DNA of 64,000 bases from Bacteroidota bacterium (GTDB lineage Bacteria > Bacteroidota > Ignavibacteria > UBA10030 > UBA6906), in contig JAUQWO010000056.1 in assembly GCA_030835135.1 (NCBI GenBank), positions 1 through 64,000 of the forward strand, given 5' to 3'. The notes under the pieces were generated by a model that saw only the letters and a program-made list of their open reading frames with translations, made no database searches and had not been told where the DNA came from. Numbering within the stretch: position 1 is the first letter of the stretch; each line of letters starts with the position of its first letter. The translations under genes were made by a program, and so were the position numbers. Of the stretch, positions 54,311 through 61,352 are shown piece by piece.

Positions 54311-55594
54311 TCAGGCAGGTCGTATGATCACGGATGAAAAACGCTTTTCGTCAAACACGTCATTCGCAACACGCAGGATGTCCTCCGGTGTCACGGCATC
54401 AACCCACGAGAGGATCGTGTCGAGGGACACGTACCGCTCGACGTACAGCTCGGCACTGCCCAGCCGGATCATTCGCCCCGACATGTTTTCGAGTCCGAGC
54501 ATCAGGGTGCCTTTGATCTGCGACTTGGTGCGGTTCAATTCCGCCAGCGGCACCGGCCGGCGCTTCAGGCGGTCGAGCTCCTTGTACACGAGGCCGATCG
54601 CATTCTGAATGTTCTTCCTGTCCGTGCCCAGATACGCGCCGAACACGCCCGTGTCGCTCAGGAGATTCACGAACGAGTAGACGGTATACGCCATGCCGTG
54701 CTTCTCGCGGATCGTCTGATACAGCCGGGAACTCATCCCCTCGCCCAACAGGGCATTCGTCAACATCAACGTGTAGCGGTCGGGGTGCCCGATACTATAC
54801 GCGAGGGTCCCGAGGCAGATGTGGGCCTGATTGATCGGGCGCCGGTATTCCACGGTATCGCCCTTCCCGGACCGTACCGGTCCCGCGATACGGAGATGGT
54901 CCCCCGAGCTCTTCCGCACGCGGTGGAAGTATTTGCGGGTGAGACGGACAAGAGAGTCGTGATCGACGTTGCCAGCGGCGGAGACCACGATACGGTCGGA
55001 CTGATAGTGCCGCGCGATATGTGAGCGGAGGTCATCCTGCCGGAATCGGCGCACATTCTCTTCCGTCCCGATGATCGGGTACCCCAGCGAGTGGTCCGGA
55101 AAGATGGACCGCTCGAAATAGTCATGGATGATGTCTTCGGGATCGTCCTCGGCGTTCTTCAACTCTTCGATGACGACCTGCTTTTCGCGTTCCATTTCCT
55201 TCTTGTCGAAGGTCGCGTGCAGGACGATATCGGTGAGGACATCCATTGCTTCGCCGATGTTCGTGTCGAGCACACGGGCGTAGAAGCAGGTCTGTTCTTT
55301 GGTCGTGAACGCGTTGAGATAGCCGCCGAGGGATTCGAGGCTCTGCGCGATCTCCCGGACATTCCGGTTCTTCGTCCCCTTGAACACCATGTGTTCGAGG
55401 AAGTGGCTGATGCCGTTCTGGGTGGGGCCCTCATCCCGCGATCCGACATTCGCCCAGATCCCAATGGAGACCGAGCGTACGTGCGGGATCGACTCGCTCA
55501 CAACCCGGACACCGTTCTCCAGGGTTGTCTTGCGATACTGAGAGTTTTCGACCTGCCGGTGAGTCTTGACGGAAGTGCGCGTGGCGTATGACAT
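54311..55594 (-). CDS. M16 family zinc metallopeptidase
   Basis: 427 residues from the ATG at 55594. The inverted zinc motif HFLEH is at 64-68 in NGISHFLEHMVFKGT, with the third ligand Glu expected in ELKNAEDDPED (about 140-150). The C-terminal half is the paired inactive M16 domain (GMSSRLYQTIREKHG). Family members (PqqL/processing-peptidase type) cleave peptides in the cytoplasm or periplasm; no signal peptide is seen. The start codon lies only 5 bases behind a strong -10 box, so the message may be leaderless. First gene of the long operon. Confidence 0.93.
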   Translation of the reverse strand: MSYATRTSVKTHRQVENSQYRKTTLENGVRVVSESIPHVRSVSIGIWANVGSRDEGPTQNGISHFLEHMVFKGTKNRNVREIAQSLESLGGYLNAFTTKEQTCFYARVLDTNIGEAMDVLTDIVLHATFDKKEMEREKQVVIEELKNAEDDPEDIIHDYFERSIFPDHSLGYPIIGTEENVRRFRQDDLRSHIARHYQSDRIVVSAAGNVDHDSLVRLTRKYFHRVRKSSGDHLRIAGPVRSGKGDTVEYRRPINQAHICLGTLAYSIGHPDRYTLMLTNALLGEGMSSRLYQTIREKHGMAYTVYSFVNLLSDTGVFGAYLGTDRKNIQNAIGLVYKELDRLKRRPVPLAELNRTKSQIKGTLMLGLENMSGRMIRLGSAELYVERYVSLDTILSWVDAVTPEDILRVANDVFDEKRFSSVIIRPA

Positions 55595-55599
55595 GTGAA

Positions 55600-55628
55600 A
55601 ATATATCCATTTTGGCCACTATAGTCAA
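55600..55628 (-). promoter_or_regulatory. Promoter of the M16-nuo-glycan operon
   Basis: Minus strand: TTGACT (55628-55623), 17-base spacer, TATATT (55605-55600), then TTCAC and the ATG at 55594. It is the best sigma70-type match in the window. Expected initiation falls on the start codon. Confidence 0.8.
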
Positions 55629-55690
55629 GGTAAGCGATTTCGGGCCGATTCGGGCATTTCGACTTCTTCCGCCCGGCCGAGGCGCAGCAG

Positions 55691-57283
55691 TTACGGAAGG
55701 ATCGTATCCCGCTGGTACTCTCCGTCATTCCGTCCGCGGTAGTCCGTGGTCACATGCAACCCACGGCTCTCTTTCCGGAGCATGGCACACCGGATCACCA
55801 GGGTGGCGCACTGTGCAAGGTTGCGCAGTTCGATCAGCCCCTCCGTGACGCGCGTCCGCTTATAGAAATCCTCCACCTCTTCACGGATCAGCTCCATGCG
55901 GCGCAGGGCCCGCTCCAGGCGCAGGTTGGACCGGACGATCCCGACGTAGTCCCACATGATCTGCTGGATCTCGCGCCGGTTATGGGCGATGAGGATCCAC
56001 TCCTCGCTGTTGAGCGTGCCACTGTCGTCCCACGGACCGACATCCGGGAGCGGGTCCCCCTTCTCCTGCAGGAGCCCGGCCGTCACGCGGCATGCACGGT
56101 CGGAGAACACGAGTGCTTCGAGCAGTGAATTGCTCGCCAGCCGGTTCGCGCCATGAACGCCGGTCATGCTCACTTCGCCTGCCGCAAAGAGTCCACCGAT
56201 GCTCGTCCGTCCGTCGATGTCCGTCACCACCCCACCACACGAATAGTGCGCTGCGGGAACGACCGGAACGGGCTCGCGGGTGATGTCCAGCTTGTACTTC
56301 TCGAGGCAGGTGTTGTAGATGTGCGGGAACTTCTCGCGGACCTGGTCCGCGGGAAGGTGCCGGAGATCCAGGAGCACGTGATCATCGCCCCGTTTCTTGA
56401 GTTCCGTATCGATCGCGTACGCCACGATATCGCGCGGTGCCAGTTCCTTCCGGGGATCGTACTGATGCATGAATTCCTCCCCATTCGCCGCGCGCAGCAC
56501 GGCACCGAACCCGCGGACGGCTTCGGAGATGAGGAACGACGGTGACCCGGAGTTGAACAGCGTGGTCGGATGGAACTGGATGAACTCCATGTTCCCGATC
56601 GTGGCGCCAGCGCGGCACGCCATGGCCACCCCATCGCCGGTCGCGATCGGGGGATTCGTGGTGTGCAGATAGACCTGGCCGAGGCCACCGGTGGCAAGCA
56701 TCACCACGCGGGCCAGGAACGTATCGACCCGGCGCTCCTCGGTGTTGAGTACGTAGGCACCCCAGCAGTGGATCGGACCGTCGGGGCGCTTGCCATGGAC
56801 GTGGTGTTCGGTGATCAGCTCCAGTCCGACATGATTCTCGAAGATGGTGATGCGCGGGTTCGTGGTCACCGCATGGAGGAGGGCACGCTCGATCTCGCGA
56901 CCGGTGAAGTCATGCGCATGGACGATCCTGTTCGTCGAGTGTCCCCCTTCCCTCCCGAGATCGAGCTGTGACCCGGCGTACGTGAACTGCGCGCCAATGG
57001 CGATCAGGTCCCGCAACCGGTCGGGTCCTTCCCGGACCATGGTCTCGACGGCATCGCGGTGTGAGAGACCGACGCCGGTGGCCAGGGTGTCTTCCACGTG
57101 CATCGAGAAGGAATCGAGCTGCGACATCACGGCGGCGACGCCGCCCTGCGCGTAGTTCGTATTCGACTCTGCTTGTTCCTTCTTGGTGACGATGGCGACG
57201 GAGCCGAACCGGGCAGCGTGCACAGCATAGGAGAGGCCGGCGATGCCGGTGCCGATGACGAGGACATCACAGCGGTGTGTCAT
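55691..57283 (-). CDS. nadB: L-aspartate oxidase
   Basis: 530 residues from the ATG at 57283 (GGGG upstream). FAD-binding VIGTGIAGLSYAVHAA, ESNTNYAQGGVAAV, HSTNRIVHAHDFTGREIERAL and HYSCGGVVTDIDGRTS are diagnostic. It oxidises L-aspartate to iminoaspartate, the first step of de novo NAD synthesis, with FAD or fumarate as acceptor. It stands alone, between the M16 operon and the barrel gene; nadA and nadC are not in the window. Confidence 0.95.
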   Translation of the reverse strand: MTHRCDVLVIGTGIAGLSYAVHAARFGSVAIVTKKEQAESNTNYAQGGVAAVMSQLDSFSMHVEDTLATGVGLSHRDAVETMVREGPDRLRDLIAIGAQFTYAGSQLDLGREGGHSTNRIVHAHDFTGREIERALLHAVTTNPRITIFENHVGLELITEHHVHGKRPDGPIHCWGAYVLNTEERRVDTFLARVVMLATGGLGQVYLHTTNPPIATGDGVAMACRAGATIGNMEFIQFHPTTLFNSGSPSFLISEAVRGFGAVLRAANGEEFMHQYDPRKELAPRDIVAYAIDTELKKRGDDHVLLDLRHLPADQVREKFPHIYNTCLEKYKLDITREPVPVVPAAHYSCGGVVTDIDGRTSIGGLFAAGEVSMTGVHGANRLASNSLLEALVFSDRACRVTAGLLQEKGDPLPDVGPWDDSGTLNSEEWILIAHNRREIQQIMWDYVGIVRSNLRLERALRRMELIREEVEDFYKRTRVTEGLIELRNLAQCATLVIRCAMLRKESRGLHVTTDYRGRNDGEYQRDTILP

Positions 57284-57309
57284 GCTACCCCGGGGAGATG
57301 AATACACGC

Positions 57310-57358
57310 GGGGGCGTCCCGTCTCCGGAACGCCCCCCGTCAAACCGCCCGCAGGCGG
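57310..57358 (-). terminator. Double hairpin after the outer-membrane barrel gene
   Basis: Reading the minus strand, CCGCC-TGCG-GGCGG (57358-57345) followed by TTTG, then GGGGGCGT/ACGCCCCC (57337-57330 with 57317-57310). The first starts 2 bases past the stop at 57360. Confidence 0.7.
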
Positions 57359-57359
57359 A

Positions 57360-58040
57360 TCAGAAGTAAACGGCGAGGGTCAATGCACCGGCATTGGCGG
57401 AGCCCAGGCCCAGTGAGGTCTGGCTGGGAGCGTCGGCGCTCGTCGAGGTCGTGGCCGTCTTGGATTCGGCCTTGCCGCTCGTCGTGCTGAACCCGAAGCG
57501 GTATTCGCCTGCGAGACTGATGTTGTCCCATGCGAACCATTCCACACCCACGAACGCGGCGACGCCGAACGTGGTGTTGGATTCGTTGTAGCTGTGGTCC
57601 TTGGTGAAGCCGGTACCGAAGCTGTTCGCATTGCCTTTGCGTTCCTGGCTGCCGGTCGTGAATGCAACCTGTGCGCCCACGTACCCGATCACGGCATTGC
57701 TGGTGGCCACGTTGTACTGAATGCCCGGAGCGACCGTGAAGCTGGTGCTGGTGTATTTGCTCTCATCCAGCTGGTTTGCCGGGGTGGGTGTCACCGGGTT
57801 CTTCGTCGTGGTGCTGGACGAATTGAAGCCGAGGCCCAGACGTGCCGAGAAACCATTGGCGATGTAATACTTCACGCCGAGACCGCCCTGGAAGTTACCA
57901 GCACCGAGATTCGCGAGCCCGCTGAGGTCGAACAGAAGTGCCGTGCTGCCTGCCTTCTGGATCGGTTTGGCATTGTCGCCAGCCTGTGCAAGGCCGAATG
58001 CGAACGCGAGAACGAGAACGAGAGCGAGTGTTTTCTTCAT
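57360..58040 (-). CDS. Outer-membrane beta-barrel protein
   Basis: 226 residues from the ATG at 58040 (GAGGG upstream), signal peptide ending GLAQA. Amphipathic strands alternate with short loops; GGLGVKYYIANGFSARLGLGF (in part) and a C-terminal aromatic ending (LTLAVYF) fit an eight-stranded OmpA/OmpW-like barrel. Many FCB genomes carry such proteins next to unrelated genes. Function unknown. It has its own promoter inside the end of coaE and a terminator behind it, so it is a single-gene unit. Confidence 0.85.
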   Translation of the reverse strand: MKKTLALVLVLAFAFGLAQAGDNAKPIQKAGSTALLFDLSGLANLGAGNFQGGLGVKYYIANGFSARLGLGFNSSSTTTKNPVTPTPANQLDESKYTSTSFTVAPGIQYNVATSNAVIGYVGAQVAFTTGSQERKGNANSFGTGFTKDHSYNESNTTFGVAAFVGVEWFAWDNISLAGEYRFGFSTTSGKAESKTATTSTSADAPSQTSLGLGSANAGALTLAVYF

Positions 58041-58106
58041 GGATCCCTCTACAAAAAGTGAATGGAATGGTACCGCTGCAATGCACTCTACCGTACATCT
58101 GACGCT

Positions 58107-58135
58107 AACGTAATAAATTTCTCCGGGAGAATCAA
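58107..58135 (-). promoter_or_regulatory. Promoter of the outer-membrane barrel gene
   Basis: Minus strand: TTGATT (58135-58130), 17-base spacer, TACGTT (58112-58107). It overlaps the last codons of coaE. Confidence 0.65.
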
Positions 58136-58755
58136 CCGGCCATCGCCGTGAACAGCGCATCGAAGAACGCAACACGGTCCGCGATGGATGCCAGCGGACC
58201 GTCATTCAGCATCACGAAGTCAGCGTTTGCACGCTTCTCGTCTGCCGGCATCTGGGCTTCCATGCGGCTCACCACCTCATCGCGCGTCATGCCCCCACGC
58301 GCGAGCACGCGATCGATCCGCACCGTGTCGCTCGCATGGACCACGAGGACCGCATCCAGATCCTTCTCCATGCCGCTTTCATATAACAACGCCGCTTCGA
58401 TGATCACGTACGGACGGCGACGGTCATCGGCGAGCGCAGCGATCTCCTTCGTGATCCGCCGGAGCACGGCAGGATGGACAACCGCGTCCAGGCGCGTCCG
58501 CTTCTTTTCATCACCGAAGATCTCCCGTGCGACATGCGGAACGTTCACTGTCCCATCGGGGTGATACGCACCGGACCCGCAAATGGCGGCGACACGCTTT
58601 CTGACCGACGGATCGTTCTCCATCAGGAGCCGGGCGATCGCATCCGCCGCGAGGACCACCCGCCCCTTGCGGGCGAATGCCGCGCACACTTCGCTCTTCC
58701 CCGCCCCGATACCACCGGTCACCCCGATGCGGAGGAAGTCGCGCTTACTTGGCAT
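58132..58755 (-). CDS. coaE: Dephospho-CoA kinase
   Basis: 207 residues. P-loop GGIGAGKS near 14-21, AADAIARLLM, and the lid region ARGGMTRDEVVSRMEAQM (in part). It phosphorylates dephospho-CoA in the last step of coenzyme A synthesis. Its start overlaps the end of rny by 11 bases, so the two are co-transcribed and probably coupled. Confidence 0.95.
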   Translation of the reverse strand: MPSKRDFLRIGVTGGIGAGKSEVCAAFARKGRVVLAADAIARLLMENDPSVRKRVAAICGSGAYHPDGTVNVPHVAREIFGDEKKRTRLDAVVHPAVLRRITKEIAALADDRRRPYVIIEAALLYESGMEKDLDAVLVVHASDTVRIDRVLARGGMTRDEVVSRMEAQMPADEKRANADFVMLNDGPLASIADRVAFFDALFTAMAG

Positions 58756-60310
58756 ACGCGACCGAACGGTACTCGCGGATCACCGTCACCTTGATCTGCC
58801 CGGGGTACTCCATCTCTTCCTGGATCTTTCTGCTGATATCGTGCGCGAGCTGATCGGCGTGCACGTCGTCCACCCTGTCCTGTTCGACGACCACGCGGAC
58901 CTCACGTCCGGCCTGGATCGCATAGGTCTTGGACACGCCGCGGAACGACTGCGCCAGCTCTTCCAGCTTCTCGAGGCGTTTCACGTAGCCTTCCACGGAT
59001 TCACGCCGGGCACCCGGACGGGCGCCGCTGATCGCATCCGCGGCCTGCACAAGTGCCGCGATCGGCGATTCCATCGGGATGTCCTCGTGGTGCGACCCGA
59101 TCGCATTGGCAACCACCGGATGCTCGCCATATTTCTTCGCGATCTCGTACCCGAGCAGGGCATGCGGGCCTTCGATGCTCTTGTCCACGCACTTGCCGAC
59201 ATCGTGGAGCAGCCCCGCCCGCTTGGCCATGACGGCGTCCAGCCGCAGTTCTGCCGCCAGGGCGCCGGTCAGGAACGCCACCTCGATGCTGTGCTGGAGC
59301 ATGTTCTGCCCGTAGCTCGAACGGTACTTCATCTTGCCCACGAGGCGGAGGATCTCCTTGTGCGCGCCATGCAGCCCCACTTCCAGCATCGTGTTCTCGC
59401 CGACCTTCAGCACCTCTTCGTCCAGTTCGGCGCGGACCTTCTCCACAACCTCTTCGATCCGGGCGGGATGGATGCGTCCGTCCGCGATCAGCCGCTCGAG
59501 GGCAACGCGCGCCACTTCGCGGCGGAAGGGATCGAACGCGGAGAGGATCACCGCTTCCGGCGTATCGTCCACGATCACATCGACGCCGGTGGCGGCTTCG
59601 AAGGCGCGGATGTTGCGGCCTTCGCGGCCGATGATCCGCCCCTTCATTTCATCGCTCTGGATGTTGAGCACGCTGACCGTGGTCTCCACGGAGTGGTCGG
59701 CGGCAGTACGCTGGATGGCCTGGACGATGAGCTTCTGCGCTTCGCGCTTGGCCTCATCGCGGGCGGTGTCGCGGATCTCTTTCAACTGCAGCGCGGCTTC
59801 GGAGCGCGCCTCGTTCGTCAGGTTCTCGATCAGCTGGCGTTTGGCCTCATCGCGGCTGAGACCCGAGAGCCGCTCCAGGCGGTCGTTCTCCTCCCGGATG
59901 AGCCGGTCCAGGTCGGTCTGCCGCGTTTCGAGCGCCTTCATGCCTTCATCGATCGACCGTTTGAGGTGGACCTGTTCGCGTTCTTTCTTGCCGAGCAGTT
60001 CCACCTTTCTGTCGATATTCTCCTCGCGGACCTCGAGGGCCTTCTCCTGCGCCTGGAGCTTGTTCTTCTTGCTCTGGACGTCGTTGTCGAAGTCCTTCTT
60101 CTTCTGATACCACTCGTCCTTCACTTCCAGAAGCTTCTCCCGTTTCAGGGTGTCGGCTTCCTTCTCTGCGTCCGCGATGATACGCGCCGATTGTTCCTTC
60201 GCCGCCAGTACCTTCACTTTGGTCGCACGAGCCATCACGAACCATCCCGCAGCAAGGCCGGCGAGGCCGGATGCCACGAGGAGCAGCGGGACGGTGAGAC
60301 TGAGTTCCAT
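58745..60310 (-). CDS. rny: Ribonuclease Y
   Basis: 521 residues from the ATG at 60310 with GGAGG upstream; longer reading frames upstream lack the family start. N-terminal membrane helix (about 4-24), a long charged coiled coil (to about 190), a KH domain (MKGRIIGREGRNIRAFEAATG in part, about 210-270) and an HD domain with HSIEVAFL and the metal pair in AGLLHDVGK. It is a membrane-bound endoribonuclease that starts mRNA decay. The upstream gap holds a structured RNA candidate. Confidence 0.97.
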   Translation of the reverse strand: MELSLTVPLLLVASGLAGLAAGWFVMARATKVKVLAAKEQSARIIADAEKEADTLKREKLLEVKDEWYQKKKDFDNDVQSKKNKLQAQEKALEVREENIDRKVELLGKKEREQVHLKRSIDEGMKALETRQTDLDRLIREENDRLERLSGLSRDEAKRQLIENLTNEARSEAALQLKEIRDTARDEAKREAQKLIVQAIQRTAADHSVETTVSVLNIQSDEMKGRIIGREGRNIRAFEAATGVDVIVDDTPEAVILSAFDPFRREVARVALERLIADGRIHPARIEEVVEKVRAELDEEVLKVGENTMLEVGLHGAHKEILRLVGKMKYRSSYGQNMLQHSIEVAFLTGALAAELRLDAVMAKRAGLLHDVGKCVDKSIEGPHALLGYEIAKKYGEHPVVANAIGSHHEDIPMESPIAALVQAADAISGARPGARRESVEGYVKRLEKLEELAQSFRGVSKTYAIQAGREVRVVVEQDRVDDVHADQLAHDISRKIQEEMEYPGQIKVTVIREYRSVAYAK

Positions 60311-60439
60311 ACATCCTCCAGCGCCAATGGTCAGTGTGCATTCCGGGATGAGGCGCAGGAGCGGAACGGACATAAAAAATCCGCAGCCGGCAACCGTCCA
60401 GGGAAGGCACGAATAGAAGAACCCTTCCGACACAGTGGG

Positions 60440-60600
60440 TGCTCGCCCGGTCGTCTTTTACTTCCACGCACTCGCTCTCTCCGCCGGAGCGGAGGTCATC
60501 GCAAGAATCCCGCCGGAGCGGGATGAGGCATGTAATCGACGCCCGTGAGTCGGGCTCCCAAGACTACAAGTGTTGGTTCTTTATTAGTGTAGTGAAACGG
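60440..60600 (-). ncRNA. Structured RNA candidate, possibly 6S RNA
   Basis: The 352-bp gap between zapA and rny has no gene. On the minus strand three stable hairpins follow each other: GCCCG-ACUCA-CGGGC (60555-60541), AUCCCGC-UCCG-GCGGGAU (60524-60507) and CUCCGC-UCCG-GCGGAG (60494-60479). The last two share the 12-base core CCGCUCCGGCGG and both close a UNCG tetraloop with C-G, which fits RNA made in the direction of the operon. 6S RNA often lies beside zapA, so that identity is inferred from position; the full 6S long-rod fold was not traced. Ends are approximate. Confidence 0.4.
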
Positions 60601-60662
60601 TTGACGCTGCGGATATCGTTCCGTGCGTCGTACACATACAACGGGAACATTCCAAAGAACAG

Positions 60663-60956
60663 TCAGGGCTCGCGGAGGATCGCGTCCAGATGGTTCGACA
60701 TAAGATCGATCTCATGTTCGACCGACGTCGTCAGCGATCGTGCGCGGTCCCGTTCCTTGAAGAGATCTTCGGTGATATTCAGTGCCGACAGGACCGCGAC
60801 CGTCAGTGTAGGTTGCTCCGGGATCTTCCCATGGATCGTATTGATCATCTCATCCACGTAGACCGCCACCCGCCGCGTAAACTCTTCACTTTCGCCGCGG
60901 AGAGGATACTCGGAGCCGAAGATCCGTACTTTTATGCTCTTCTTATCCGTTGTCAT
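60663..60956 (-). CDS. zapA: Cell division protein ZapA
   Basis: 97 residues. Typical ZapA layout: short beta hairpin (IKVRIFGSEYPLRG), then YVDEMI and a long helix with AVLSALNITEDLFKERD. It cross-links FtsZ filaments at the division site. It follows the coiled-coil gene by 21 bases in the pheST operon. Confidence 0.92.
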   Translation of the reverse strand: MTTDKKSIKVRIFGSEYPLRGESEEFTRRVAVYVDEMINTIHGKIPEQPTLTVAVLSALNITEDLFKERDRARSLTTSVEHEIDLMSNHLDAILREP

Positions 60957-60977
60957 GTGTGCCCACCGTTCACCACG

Positions 60978-61322
60978 TCACAGATATGCGTCGAGTTTTT
61001 GCAGCAGCTCCTTCACCTTGCGCGCCATCAATTCCCGGTCCCCGTTCGACAGGGACACGGATTCGGCGGCAGCGGCCGGAACGGCCCGCTCGCTCTGGGC
61101 CTTCCGGAGCATCTGGTCCTTGCGGGCCAGGTCCTCCTGGAGATTCTGCACGTCACCACGCAACTGCTCGACCTGCGACAACAATGCCCGGCGCTCTTCC
61201 CGCAACTGCTGGATGATGTCGCCTGCCCGCCGGACACGCTCCCACAATCCCTTGAGGGCGTGTTCCACGGCCCGCACATCGGCGGTTTGCGGCGATGGAG
61301 TTGAGACCGGTGCGTTGTCCAC
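60978..61322 (-). CDS. ZapB-like coiled-coil protein
   Basis: 114 residues from a GTG at 61322 with no clear ribosome site, in frame after the pheT stop. Residues 18-75 form a heptad-rich helix (LWERVRRAGDIIQQLREERR, RALLSQVEQLRGDVQNLQED), then a loop and a second short helix (ARKVKELLQKLDAYL). Size, form and position before zapA suggest a ZapB-type partner in the division ring. Sequence of coiled coils is weak evidence, so the name is withheld. Confidence 0.7.
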   Translation of the reverse strand: MDNAPVSTPSPQTADVRAVEHALKGLWERVRRAGDIIQQLREERRALLSQVEQLRGDVQNLQEDLARKDQMLRKAQSERAVPAAAAESVSLSNGDRELMARKVKELLQKLDAYL

Positions 61323-61352
61323 GCTGGTGCCGTTGTCGTTGTCGATTCTGTG

